The notes under the pieces were generated by a model. The model was not told the origin of the DNA and made no database searches. It was given only the letters and a program-made list of their open reading frames with translations. Made by a program: the position numbers and the translations under genes. Of a DNA stretch of 51,097 nt, positions 1-8,256 are shown one piece after another. Source of the stretch: Corynebacterium sp. (GTDB taxonomy: Bacteria > Actinomycetota > Actinomycetes > Mycobacteriales > Mycobacteriaceae); the NCBI GenBank assembly GCA_030530985.1, contig JAUMTX010000014.1, forward strand, positions 1-51,097, written 5' to 3'. Position 1 is the stretch's first letter, and every line of letters begins with the position of its first letter.

Positions 1-27
1 AACCCCCAACCACACGGTTGGGGGTTT
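1..27. terminator. Intrinsic terminator at window edge
   Basis: AACCCCCAACC and GGTTGGGGGTT form a perfect 11-bp stem around a 4-base loop, followed by TTT. It probably ends a gene lying before the window. It could act in either direction, because the stem also starts with AA on the far side. Confidence 0.7.
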
Positions 28-357
28 AGTCGTATTCGGCGTAGAACCGTCCGACGATTATTTCGGTTTTCCGTCATTGACGTATTTATTTTGATATAAC
101 TTGTGGGGCATTCGGTATTTATCTAATCGGTATTTTGCATTATATGCCCAGTTGAAGATGATTCTTGTCGCCATAACTAAATTTCGTGTTTTGTTTCACA
201 TCACTTTGCCTATTAGCGCAATAATAACATTGATAAATGTGCTGTGACCTTAGTGTATGTACCTACAGGTGGTGCCCAGGATTTTGGGCCAGGATATTGG
301 TGGATTTCTAAGTCTCCTTTAGTGGATTTTCATTTTAAGTTTAGCTAGTTTCTAGTC
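28..357. other. AT-rich intergenic region without a gene
   Basis: This stretch of about 330 bases is clearly richer in A and T than the rest of the window. I see no ORF with a ribosome binding site. It leads into the promoter of the surface protein gene. The half-sites resembling TGTGA or TCACA (for example around 198-205 and 241-247) do not form a convincing full GlxR-type operator. Confidence 0.6.
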
Positions 358-363
358 TATAAT
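358..363 (+). promoter_or_regulatory. -10 box TATAAT for the surface protein gene
   Basis: A perfect TATAAT lies about 40 bases before the proposed GTG start at 403. The expected transcript would start near 370 and carry a leader of roughly 33 bases. The hexamer 17 bases upstream (TTAAGT, 335-340) is a poor -35 match, which is usual in corynebacteria. Confidence 0.6.
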
Positions 364-402
364 TCATGTAGTCTAGATTTTTGTTTATGAAGGATGGTAC
401 AC

Positions 403-2946
403 GTGGCAAAGCAGTCTAACGCACACCGACGCCTAAAGCCGGGTTATGCAGCAGTGGGATCCGCTATTTTGGCGATCTCACTTGTAGCAGGTTCAGTTGC
501 TGCGCCACAATCTGTTGTTGGCCACTTCCTTAGCGGCTCGTACGCTGATGCTTCAGGGCTTGAGAAGTTCGATACATCTAAAATGCGTATCATTCGCAAT
601 GGTGGCGAACGTTATCTCTACAACAACGAGCCTTTTTACCTTGGTGACTATAATGTGACGGTCGAGCCGGTCTATGATGAGGAAACACGTCTCTTCACTG
701 GCATGCGTCTTGATATTGTTTTGCCACTGCCTAATGCAGCCCCTTCTAAACTGAATTATTACGCTAAGCTTTCTGTCAACACTGACCTTGGTTATAAAGC
801 TGCCAATAATAGCTTGAGCTACGGACGTACTGGTACTGATCCGCTTCCTGTCTGGTCCCAGAGTGACTGGATGAGTGACAATACCGGTCAAATGCAGCAG
901 GGCTTCAATATTTACCAGGATGAGTACCAGAAGCAGTTCACAACTGATAAAGCGGCCTCCTGGGAATTGTTCTCTATTTATGGTCAAAGACCAGAGAATA
1001 TCACTGTTAATGTGAACGCCCTGCATTACTCTGCTGTGGTTCAGCAATTCCGCAGTAATACTCAGTTTGATATTGTGGTTAAGCGTAAGTCACAGGACAA
1101 GATTATTCAGTTTTCGAACTGGGTGGGTTCAGATGCACTGCCCTCCGGTGGTTTTGGAACCAACGCGATGATGCCGACTTTCCGATCTTCAATCACCAAT
1201 GTTGCACGGGCGATTCAGAATAGTGCCGAATTGCCTAAATGGATTGAGGAACAGGTGATTACTGAGGTTGATGGCACCGGTAATCTTGAAGAGGCAATCG
1301 GACTGCTGAATTCCTATCTCGACTTTGCGCGCGCCTATGAGGGTGGTACGGTTGCCAGCGAGAGCGGCGTATCCGATAAGTTTAAGCAGTATATTATTGA
1401 CTTTTTTGATCCTGAAAAGGTCAGGTATGTGAATGAAAAGAACCGTCCACTGACGACTAAGCAGTACGCTGAACTTAAAGAGGATGTTGCCGAGGCAACT
1501 TCTGTGACGGCACTGTTCACTGCCTACAACCATATTATTGAGGAGTCCAATAAAACTACTTCTCGTACGACTACGACTACAACGTCGCCAACAAGCTCTG
1601 AGGAGTCTTCGACTCCAGAGTCTTCCGCTGAACAGCCAGTCGAAACAAGCGCTGAGTCATCGACTAGTTCACAACCAAAACCCGTGACTAGCTCAGATCC
1701 TGAGCCAAGCGAGGTTCCGCAGCCAACCCCGGTGGATAATTCTGCTGCGACAGTGGACAAGGCATTAAACCGGATGAAGGATTATGCTGGTCAGGTTTCT
1801 ACTATTCCTGACTGGCAAAGCGGTCGTGCGATTCTCGCTATGATGCGTGGCGACGAGCAAGTCATTCGTTCCGAGGATGCTGCTACCACAGCTCAGAAGG
1901 ACGAAGCAACCACGCTCTTGCTTCATGCGACGACTACCGTCCTTGCCATGGAAACTGCGGCATATCGCGATGATGTACCAAGTCGAGCAACTGCTTTTGA
2001 TGCAGCACTTGAAGATATCCGCATAGTTCGCTCTTATATCGAGCAGCTCGACTATGATGTGCCTTCGGAGCAGGAATCTATTGATGACGCCTATCGTGAT
2101 GTGACCCAGGCGATTCTCGACATGCTGTCCAAAGCAGATAGGGTTTCGTACACTACTGACTTCACCGATGTTCAGAGTCTGCTCAATTCCACTGTGATGC
2201 TCAATACTCAGTATGCGGCTATTGGCAGTGATAATAATTCGGTCCAGACCCTGGGCGTTGCAGCCATTGATTCGCGTATCCTTGAGGTTCGCCGTCAGGT
2301 GGCTCGTGCTCGCATTAACAGCTCCACTCTTTACCCTCCTGAGCGTACCGCGGCCATTGGCATGATCGCTGCAGCTACAGACGAGAACTCCATCAACGCT
2401 ATTTTGGAGGAGGCTCTCAGCCCAGAGAATCTTGAGCTGTCCTCCGCAAAGTGGGTTATCAATACCTTGGGTTACCTCAATGATGAACAGCGCGCTGATT
2501 ATCTTGAGCAGTTGACCCATGCGACCACTGTTGAGGAGATTGCTGCAGTAGCTAAGGAAGCTGCCGTACAGTCTGTTCGCTTGTCGCCAATTTCTGAGGT
2601 GGCAAAGAACCGAAGCATTAATGCAATCACCAATGCGAATGACACATCCACGGTCAGCATTAATGTCCCTGAGGATAACTGGAACAAGACTCTTGACACT
2701 GATGGCGCCCAGGTGCCAAGTGTCACTGTGATTCCGGCTTCCCCTACCCAGGACTCGGATGCAACCGAGGAAAGTGCTCCTGAGACCACATCGGACGCAT
2801 CTAATAGTGAGCCTTCCACCACCACGGAATACGCCAGTGGTTCCACCACTAACTCCATTTTCCGTTGGATTCTTTTGGTGCTCGGTGTCCTTGGTGCCGC
2901 AGGTATTGGTTTCTTCGGCATTACCGGCCTCAACCAGTCACGCTAA
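403..2946 (+). CDS. Large secreted, C-terminally membrane-anchored surface protein
   Basis: I do not recognise the family as a whole. The GTG at 403 is preferred to the ATG at 394 because AAGGA (389-393) is 9 bases before the GTG but touches the ATG. The N-terminus has basic residues, then a hydrophobic stretch ending near VAGSVAA, which fits a Sec signal peptide. A globular part without cysteines spans about residues 40-340. A Ser/Thr/Pro/Glu-rich spacer covers about 382-446, and helix-rich segments follow. A single membrane helix near 819-842 is followed by a few residues (GLNQSR), and there is no LPXTG motif. Segments near 344-377, 643-672 and 685-722 have a spaced pattern (L-x-x-x-x-R/K-x-x-Y/L ... 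I/A-x-A-T-x-x-x-I) that resembles GA/FIVAR-type three-helix modules of Gram-positive surface proteins. That resemblance is by eye only. The gene is monocistronic, with its own promoter and terminator. A role in adhesion or host-protein binding is an inference. Confidence 0.8.
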   Translation: MAKQSNAHRRLKPGYAAVGSAILAISLVAGSVAAPQSVVGHFLSGSYADASGLEKFDTSKMRIIRNGGERYLYNNEPFYLGDYNVTVEPVYDEETRLFTGMRLDIVLPLPNAAPSKLNYYAKLSVNTDLGYKAANNSLSYGRTGTDPLPVWSQSDWMSDNTGQMQQGFNIYQDEYQKQFTTDKAASWELFSIYGQRPENITVNVNALHYSAVVQQFRSNTQFDIVVKRKSQDKIIQFSNWVGSDALPSGGFGTNAMMPTFRSSITNVARAIQNSAELPKWIEEQVITEVDGTGNLEEAIGLLNSYLDFARAYEGGTVASESGVSDKFKQYIIDFFDPEKVRYVNEKNRPLTTKQYAELKEDVAEATSVTALFTAYNHIIEESNKTTSRTTTTTTSPTSSEESSTPESSAEQPVETSAESSTSSQPKPVTSSDPEPSEVPQPTPVDNSAATVDKALNRMKDYAGQVSTIPDWQSGRAILAMMRGDEQVIRSEDAATTAQKDEATTLLLHATTTVLAMETAAYRDDVPSRATAFDAALEDIRIVRSYIEQLDYDVPSEQESIDDAYRDVTQAILDMLSKADRVSYTTDFTDVQSLLNSTVMLNTQYAAIGSDNNSVQTLGVAAIDSRILEVRRQVARARINSSTLYPPERTAAIGMIAAATDENSINAILEEALSPENLELSSAKWVINTLGYLNDEQRADYLEQLTHATTVEEIAAVAKEAAVQSVRLSPISEVAKNRSINAITNANDTSTVSINVPEDNWNKTLDTDGAQVPSVTVIPASPTQDSDATEESAPETTSDASNSEPSTTTEYASGSTTNSIFRWILLVLGVLGAAGIGFFGITGLNQSR

Positions 2947-2971
2947 TCCACTAGAGCAGCGCACGTACCAC

Positions 2972-3016
2972 ACTCCCTGTAGAGTAGCCCCACGGGCTCC
3001 TACAGGGAGTTTTTTT
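2972..3016 (+). terminator. Terminator of the surface protein gene
   Basis: ACTCCCTGTAG pairs with CTACAGGGAGT across a GC-rich loop and is followed by seven T residues (3010-3016). It begins 26 bases after the stop codon. Confidence 0.9.
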
Positions 3017-3279
3017 ATGTAACCCCTCAGGCGTCCTTGTGGAGGGCGAGAGTAGGGCAGTGGGCTCTAGCAAGAACATAGCCAATTGCGGCGTATAAAT
3101 TAGCTGGCGCTGTTCACGCTCATTAGACTCGCCGTCATATCCTTGTGGCGGCAGGAAGAAGGATAAAGACCCGGGCTCGTAACCCCCTTTTTAAAAGCCT
3201 CGAATACTGGTATCCACCTGCGAAGACGGCTGCAAATCATCAACACATCTCTGCCTATAGTCCCCGATGTGTAGGTACC
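3017..3279. other. Gap between convergent genes, no gene seen
   Basis: About 260 bases lie between two terminators that face each other. An open frame from GTG 3145 to 3327 has no ribosome binding site and runs through the terminator of the neighbouring gene, so it is not called. No RNA gene was recognised. Confidence 0.5.
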
Positions 3280-3316
3280 AAAAAGCCTGACCCCGATGCA
3301 AAATCGGAATCAGGCT
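3280..3316 (-). terminator. Terminator of the SRPBCC gene
   Basis: On the minus strand AGCCTGA pairs with TCAGGCT and an inner CCGAT pairs with ATCGG around a short A/T loop. The stem is followed by TTTTT. It lies about 40 bases after the SRPBCC stop codon. Confidence 0.85.
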
Positions 3317-3357
3317 ATTGGTTGTGAACGAGTTGGTTTTATGGGGTTGTGTGGGGT

Positions 3358-3828
3358 TTAGCTTTCAGCGATGCGCTTAATGGCTTCGAGCGTTGCAGGA
3401 ATACCTTCAAAGGCAGCCTTGCGGCGGTCCTCAAGCTGTGCTTCCCACTGCTCGCCCCACTTCTTTTTAAAGAACTCAACGCCATATTCGGTGAGTTCCC
3501 AATGCTCAGTAAGAGCAGAACCAGTCGCGGTTGGTTCAATCTTGTAGCCCCAACGCGCAACACCGCCGGAAACCTCCCAGACAAAAGCCCGGGGGCGGTC
3601 AGCGACGGTGACGACTGATTCAGTGTCCCAAGTGCGGTCAGGGGTGACATTGTGGCCCACAATTACGGAGCCAACAACCGCCACATCCTCACCGCCCTTG
3701 AGGTGAGCACTCTCTACAACAGGGGACCATTCGCCGGTCCTGGTCACATCACTGACCATGTCGTAGAGAGCCTCGGGGGCAATAGCAATCTCAATTGTCT
3801 GTTCGGCACGAAAGTCTTCAAGATTCAT
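3358..3828 (-). CDS. SRPBCC (START/polyketide-cyclase-like) family protein
   Basis: This 156-residue protein looks like a SRPBCC fold: an early beta strand (FRAEQTIEIAIAPEALYDMV), a D-V-T-R-T-G-E-W-S-P motif, and a C-terminal helix with regular acidic and basic residues. Such proteins bind hydrophobic ligands in a deep cavity; the ligand here is unknown. The ATG at 3828 is chosen over an upstream in-frame ATG (3891) because the latter adds Ala/Trp-rich sequence that overlaps the neighbouring gene and is not family-like. It starts 16 bases after the stop of the beta-helix gene, so read-through is possible. A TATAAT box ends 7 bases before the ATG, which suggests an additional leaderless transcript. 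Confidence 0.8.
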   Translation of the reverse strand: MNLEDFRAEQTIEIAIAPEALYDMVSDVTRTGEWSPVVESAHLKGGEDVAVVGSVIVGHNVTPDRTWDTESVVTVADRPRAFVWEVSGGVARWGYKIEPTATGSALTEHWELTEYGVEFFKKKWGEQWEAQLEDRRKAAFEGIPATLEAIKRIAES

Positions 3829-3835
3829 GCCCCCG

Positions 3836-3841
3836 ATTATA
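3836..3841 (-). promoter_or_regulatory. -10 box TATAAT placing the SRPBCC start at +1
   Basis: On the minus strand TATAAT is followed by 7 bases and then the ATG at 3828. A transcript starting at the usual distance would begin at or next to the A of the start codon. No -35 hexamer is visible, so this is a candidate only. Confidence 0.45.
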
Positions 3842-3844
3842 CGC

Positions 3845-5824
3845 TTAGCGGCGACGGCCGCCGCCCATGCCGCCACCCATAGCGCCGCCACCCATACCGG
3901 AGGCAGTAGCGGTACCAGCGGTTACAGTGGTGCTGGTGCTACCGGCAGTAACGGTGTAGCTGGAGCCATTGGTCACTGCTGGGGCAGAGTACTGAACCAG
4001 ACCGAAGGTCTTCTGGGCAGTGAAGGTGGTCAGAACATTGCCGGAGGAGTCGGTGATGCTAACAGAGGTACCAGCATTGCCGCTCACATTGGCAGCAATC
4101 CAACCCTGGCCATCGGTGGTACTTGGGTTCACTGGCATACCGTTGGAGCCAACAGCCAGCAGGGTACCACCGGTGATGGTGTAGGTGCCGTTGGAGTCGA
4201 GGGAGCCGTTGCCACCATTGGTTGGGCCCCAAACAGTGGTGTTACCACCGCTTATGGTCAGGGTGCCGTTGGAGTCGATGCCGTCACCCTCAGCGTTAAC
4301 AACCACGGTGCCGCCGGAGATGTTGACCTCTTCGCCGGTGTCAGTGTCCATGCCACCACCCATGCCGCCGCCGAAAGCAGGCGCGTTAGCAACATTCTGA
4401 TAGGCGGTGCCGCTATTGGAGCTGAAGTCAGCGAAGCTGTAGCTTGCGTTATCGTTGGATGCGCTGGACAGGAAGCTGGAGGAGCCGAAGTTCCAGACAG
4501 AGGAGCCGGATACTACGCTGTCACCGCTGTTGCTGTTGGTGCCGCTGTTATTGGTAGTGGTGCTGCTGGTGCTGCCGGAGTTGGAGCTGCTACTACCAGA
4601 GTTGTTGGTAGTGGTGCTGGTGCTGCTCTCATCCTCAGTGCTGGTGGTGGTGAGGTTGTCGGAAGTATGCTGGGTGCCGGTGTTGGTACCTGAGCCATTG
4701 ATGCCGTCATCGGAGCTGGTTACATTAACAGTACCGGCGCTGATGTTGATCAAACCACCCTCGATGCCCTCATTGGACTGGGTGATGGTGACAGTCGCAC
4801 CGTCGATGTTATTGGCGACCTCAGCGTGAACACCGTCATCACCGGTTGCGATGGTGATATTGCCACCGCTGAGGCGGGTTGCACCATTGGAGTGGATGCC
4901 GTCATCGGCGGTGTTGATGTTCAGGGTGCCGCCTTCAACAATGACGTACCAGTCGGACTTGAGGCCCTTCTGAGCAACATCGTCGTTCTTGCCGGAGGAA
5001 GCGCCACCGCCAGCGGTGATGTTCAGGGTGCCGTCGGAGACGAAGACACCGGAGTAGCCAACCACAGCATTGCCGGTGGAGTTGATGGTGATATTGCCAC
5101 CCTCAATGTCCACATAGCCCTTGGTTGCGTCATCGTCCTTATTGGAGATGAGGCCGTCATCGCCGGAGGTGATATTAATGGTGCCATCAGCAACGGTCAG
5201 GGAGTCCTTGCCCTTCATGCCGTCTTCGCCAGCGGTGACGTTGATGGTGCCGGAGAGGACGTAGAGGTCATCCTTGGAGTAGATACCATCAGCATTTGGG
5301 GCGTTAACGGTGAGGGTACCGGAGCCGGAGAGGGTCAGGTCCACAGCGGACCAGATGCCAGCATCATACTCATCATCGGTGCTTGCAGAGGAGTTAACGG
5401 TGTTGACAGTGCCAGCCTCAGTGTAGATGGAGACCTTGTCAGCGTTGATGATGTTGATGCCGTCCATGGTTGCGCCGTCGAGAATCAGAACAACCTTGTC
5501 CTCGTCGCCAGCATTAACGGTGATGGTGCCGTGGGTGCCGCTGATGCGGTATACACCAGCTGCGGTGATCTCATCGCCACTCAGGTCCTGGGCGTCATCG
5601 GTGCTCCACTTGGAGTCCTTGTACTTGCTTGCCTCATGCAGGCCAGCCAGGGCCTCGCTGATGGTTGGTGGGTTTGCGGTGTCGTAGTTGGTGGACTCGA
5701 CAGTAGCTGCAACAGCGGTGCCAACAACAGTAGTGTTGCTGCTGGTTGCACTGTAGCCTGCGCAGCCGCCGAATGCGAGTGCCAGAGCCATGATTGCGCC
5801 GGTAGCCTTCTTGGAAATCTTCAT
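3845..5824 (-). CDS. Secreted beta-helix lipoprotein, Cthe_2159-type carbohydrate-binding family
   Basis: This 659-residue protein has a lipoprotein-like signal with a candidate lipobox cysteine at 21 (AFGGC; phenylalanine at -3 is atypical). Residues of about 60-385 are made of short repeats ending in patterns such as SGGxITI, ADDGIHSNG and GDDGV. These are typical of the right-handed beta-helix family that includes the pectate-binding Cthe_2159 protein. A Ser/Thr/Asn-rich linker (about 391-441) separates a second block of the same repeats. The C-terminus is a Gly/Met-rich tail ending RRR. A strong AAGGAG (5832-5837) lies 7 bases before the ATG. It is the third gene after the DUF4956 and VTC genes, 52 bases behind the latter. 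Polysaccharide or acidic-sugar binding at the cell surface is inferred from the family. Long open frames on the opposite strand are codon-bias shadows. Confidence 0.85.
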   Translation of the reverse strand: MKISKKATGAIMALALAFGGCAGYSATSSNTTVVGTAVAATVESTNYDTANPPTISEALAGLHEASKYKDSKWSTDDAQDLSGDEITAAGVYRISGTHGTITVNAGDEDKVVLILDGATMDGINIINADKVSIYTEAGTVNTVNSSASTDDEYDAGIWSAVDLTLSGSGTLTVNAPNADGIYSKDDLYVLSGTINVTAGEDGMKGKDSLTVADGTINITSGDDGLISNKDDDATKGYVDIEGGNITINSTGNAVVGYSGVFVSDGTLNITAGGGASSGKNDDVAQKGLKSDWYVIVEGGTLNINTADDGIHSNGATRLSGGNITIATGDDGVHAEVANNIDGATVTITQSNEGIEGGLINISAGTVNVTSSDDGINGSGTNTGTQHTSDNLTTTSTEDESSTSTTTNNSGSSSSNSGSTSSTTTNNSGTNSNSGDSVVSGSSVWNFGSSSFLSSASNDNASYSFADFSSNSGTAYQNVANAPAFGGGMGGGMDTDTGEEVNISGGTVVVNAEGDGIDSNGTLTISGGNTTVWGPTNGGNGSLDSNGTYTITGGTLLAVGSNGMPVNPSTTDGQGWIAANVSGNAGTSVSITDSSGNVLTTFTAQKTFGLVQYSAPAVTNGSSYTVTAGSTSTTVTAGTATASGMGGGAMGGGMGGGRRR

Positions 5825-5876
5825 TTTCTTTCTCCTTATACTGTGTGTACGTGTATGAGTTTGTGTTTGTGAATAG

Positions 5877-6656
5877 TTAGGAAACAGCCGCTACAGCTGG
5901 GCTGATTAGGTGGCTGTCTTTTTTGCTGTGCTTCGCACCCGCAAAGTACGTATTGAGTACGCGGTGCCAGCGATTACGGGGCAGTGTCTCATCCAAGGCC
6001 GCCATCCCTGTGCCAAATTTGGATATCTTCTGGGGGCGGATTCCCGCGCCCCACAAGCGCTTATCCAAAGCACTAGGCCTGGAGCCGGACTTGGTTTCAA
6101 CAATGACCAACCCGGGGACTGTCACATAGTCTCCGCGACCATTGGCCCAGTCCATATGCCGGTCAATAGTGGCGCGACCACCATCAGGCATGAGCAGGGT
6201 TTGTCGCTCGTAGCTTCCCCACATGGTGGGAACCAGCGGCTCTGTGAGCCCTAGTTTTTCCCGAACCCATGGTTCCGCCTCACCCAGGGAGTGACTTTCG
6301 GCGACATCCCATGGGATTGGGATTCGTTCCTTGACGGTCACTCCGCGAGCGCCTCGGGCTTTCACCTCAGCAAATGCAATCTCGGAGTTCACATATTGCC
6401 TGATACGGACTTTAAACTTGCGACGTCTCGGATGAACGGCCATATAGAAGCTGTCCATGTTTGGCGTATCGAAATACACCGAGCGGTAGGGTTGGGAGCG
6501 CTGCCCATCAATTTCCAATACCTTCGTAGCCGGGTCGAGCTTCTCGACGACCTCATCCATCTGCTCTTCCCACAAAATATATTTGCGGTCCATGCGGGTG
6601 AGCATCGCTGCCTCTTGGCATAGCTCCTCCAGGCTGATGGGAGTCAACCTATGCAT
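5877..6656 (-). CDS. VTC domain (polyphosphate polymerase-like) protein
   Basis: This 259-residue protein carries the ordered charged motifs of the VTC triphosphate-tunnel fold: TRMDRKY (20-26), YFDT (61-64), KVRIR (82-86), EVK (97-99), ER (150-151), IDR (164-166), ETK (187-189) and KISK (210-213). In yeast Vtc4 the equivalent basic and acidic residues line the tunnel that makes polyphosphate from ATP. No membrane segment or signal peptide is present, so it is probably cytoplasmic and may sit on the DUF4956 membrane protein encoded just upstream. The ATG overlaps the end of that gene by 8 bases, so the two are translationally coupled. The real polymer or substrate in bacterial members is not established to my knowledge. 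Confidence 0.85.
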   Translation of the reverse strand: MHRLTPISLEELCQEAAMLTRMDRKYILWEEQMDEVVEKLDPATKVLEIDGQRSQPYRSVYFDTPNMDSFYMAVHPRRRKFKVRIRQYVNSEIAFAEVKARGARGVTVKERIPIPWDVAESHSLGEAEPWVREKLGLTEPLVPTMWGSYERQTLLMPDGGRATIDRHMDWANGRGDYVTVPGLVIVETKSGSRPSALDKRLWGAGIRPQKISKFGTGMAALDETLPRNRWHRVLNTYFAGAKHSKKDSHLISPAVAAVS

Positions 6657-7233
6657 AAGCCTTTTCTCCTGTAGCCTCAGCCGTCATGCTCCTTACTGGG
6701 ATACCAGTGCGCACTCGGGCATTGATCAGAGTCGAATCATTAACAAGGTCCACCTTGATGATGTCCACTGCCACAACCTTGAAACCAAGGGTGCGCTCGG
6801 CTTCTGCAGTAATCTCTACTGGGCTGGACAGGGCGCGGTCTAGCTGGATCTGCATGGTGCTGGTGCCGAATCGGCCAACCAGGCCAGTATCAACAATGGC
6901 CAGGACACCGATTACCAGAGCCACCATTCCAAGTGCCATTGGGGTTGGGGTCGCATTGAGACCCGCAATCAGTGCGATTGCCAGAGAGGAGAAGTAGTAG
7001 GCAACTTCGCGCTGTGTAATCTCATCGGAGCGCAAGCGGATGATGGAGAGAACACCGAAGAGGCCGAGTCCCAATCCTGCACCGGCGGCGCTGGAGGCGA
7101 GAACCTCTGTGACTGCCAGGACGCCAATGTTGACACCCAGGAAGGCGACAACCAAATCGGCCCGGCGGTGGCGTGGGAAATATACGCCGAAAACTAGAAT
7201 CGCAATAGCAATCAAATCAACTGCCAACATCAT
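6649..7233 (-). CDS. DUF4956 integral membrane protein
   Basis: This 194-residue protein has about four or five membrane helices in its first 120 residues, the conserved GLFGVLSIIRLRSDEITQRE motif (about 57-76), and a soluble C-terminal domain. This is the DUF4956 pattern. The first of two adjacent ATG codons is used, with AAAGGG (7244-7249) 10 bases upstream. It is the first gene of the cassette with the VTC protein (8-base overlap) and the beta-helix lipoprotein. DUF4956 genes often neighbour VTC-domain genes in other bacteria, which suggests a membrane partner or channel for the VTC product. No function is proven. Confidence 0.85.
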   Translation of the reverse strand: MMLAVDLIAIAILVFGVYFPRHRRADLVVAFLGVNIGVLAVTEVLASSAAGAGLGLGLFGVLSIIRLRSDEITQREVAYYFSSLAIALIAGLNATPTPMALGMVALVIGVLAIVDTGLVGRFGTSTMQIQLDRALSSPVEITAEAERTLGFKVVAVDIIKVDLVNDSTLINARVRTGIPVRSMTAEATGEKAYA

Positions 7234-7442
7234 GGTGATAACACCCTTTCAACTCGTTCTGTGTGAAGTAATTTCATTCTGCTATGCCAAACTTGCATAA
7301 TCCTGGTAGCACATCTCAGAATTAATATGGAAGAAATACAAGAATCCTCGAAGCGTTCAGGAAGCTCACAGCAAACACGCACTTGTCTGTGTTTTGGTAT
7401 GATTAACAGCGCTTTTACTAAGAATTAGCCGGGAAATTTTCC

Positions 7443-7459
7443 TTGGGTGTAACACCCAA
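7443..7459. repeat. Perfect inverted repeat in the crcB leader
   Basis: TTGGGTG and CACCCAA are separated by TAA, 10 bases before the probable ribosome binding site of the first crcB gene. It could be an operator or a small hairpin. The conserved core of the fluoride riboswitch is not visible in this leader. Confidence 0.45.
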
Positions 7460-7481
7460 AAGCCGCACAGAAGGGATAAAA

Positions 7482-7859
7482 GTGCCAGATTTAAAGCTCA
7501 GCGACTACCAAAGATCCATGATCGTAGTCGGCACGGGTGCTAGCATTGGTGCACTTATCCGCTATGTTTTGAACCTCATAATCCCTGGTCTTTGGGGGAT
7601 TTTGGTGATTAATATTATTGCGTGCGCGATTATGGGCTATAAGAAACCGGGTCTTTTCCTTGGCACTGGCTTGCTTGGTGGCATGAGCACCTTTAGTACC
7701 TATATTGCTTATGCCCATGGCAGCGCGTTTTACGCGGTCATCAGCATTATTTCCTGTGTAGCCGCCTATTTGCTTTTCGACGACCTCTCCCACAGGCTTG
7801 CAAGTGGCAGCGCCAGTCGTACCCCTGCTAGTCAGGCAACGGAAGATGAGGTGCGTTAA
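7482..7859 (+). CDS. crcB: CrcB/FluC fluoride ion channel subunit
   Basis: This is a fluoride-exporting channel subunit of about 125 residues with four membrane helices. It shows GASIGALIRY near the N-terminus, the single asparagine in LVINIIA, and the GxxGGMSTFSTY motif whose phenylalanine lines the pore in characterised Fluc channels. The GTG at 7482 is chosen because AGAAGGGA ends 5 bases before it; an in-frame upstream start at 7443 would run through a palindrome and has no binding site. It overlaps the next crcB gene by one base (TAATG), so the pair probably assembles as a heterodimer, as in other Gram-positive bacteria with two adjacent crcB genes. Confidence 0.88.
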   Translation: MPDLKLSDYQRSMIVVGTGASIGALIRYVLNLIIPGLWGILVINIIACAIMGYKKPGLFLGTGLLGGMSTFSTYIAYAHGSAFYAVISIISCVAAYLLFDDLSHRLASGSASRTPASQATEDEVR

Positions 7860-8194
7860 TGAATATTGCACTTACCATTCTGTGTATTGTTGTGGGCGCT
7901 TTTGCTGGTGGTGCCTTGCGTTTTGCTTTGGCGCACTATGCCTCTACTCATAGTGGTAATACTCGCCGCGCAACTTTTACTGCGAATCTTCTTGCCTGCT
8001 TTGTCCTTGGTCTTGCTGGTTCACAGCCGCTGCTTGCCCTGGGTTTTTGTGGGGCACTGTCAACTTGGTCCACTCTTGCCCGTGAGCTTGGCCAGTTTTT
8101 GCAGGCGCGTGACTATCGCACCGCCCTTGCCTATGGTCTTAGCCAGGTGATCTTAGGCTTGTTGCTTTTCCTTCTGGCTAATTCAATACGCTAG
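7859..8194 (+). CDS. crcB: CrcB/FluC fluoride ion channel, second subunit
   Basis: This 111-residue partner of the preceding protein has four predicted helices with GGALRFALAHY, the asparagine in FTANLLACF, and GFCGALSTWSTL in place of the usual GxxGgxTTFSTF. Tryptophan therefore replaces the first pore phenylalanine in this subunit. The start codon overlaps the upstream stop by one base. Both genes probably form one transcript. The TAGAAT box at the stop codon (8192-8197) is a possible promoter for the following TPR gene. Confidence 0.87.
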   Translation: MNIALTILCIVVGAFAGGALRFALAHYASTHSGNTRRATFTANLLACFVLGLAGSQPLLALGFCGALSTWSTLARELGQFLQARDYRTALAYGLSQVILGLLLFLLANSIR

Positions 8195-8256
8195 AATACG
8201 ATCTGTTAGAGAACTGTATTAGAGAAGCTCTTCAGAGAAGCCCAGTAGAAAGGCCT

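Noticed and set aside
3145..3327. 60-codon frame from a GTG
   Set aside because: No binding site, runs through the SRPBCC terminator hairpin, composition unlike a protein.
3827..5872. Long plus-strand open frames opposite the beta-helix gene (3827-4693 and 4826-5872)
   Set aside because: They are Gly/Val/Ala-rich with no domain, lack good ribosome binding sites and follow from the repetitive GGC/ACC codons of the minus-strand gene.
7300..7481. Fluoride riboswitch before crcB
   Set aside because: The conserved core of the crcB motif could not be found by eye; only a short palindrome is present.
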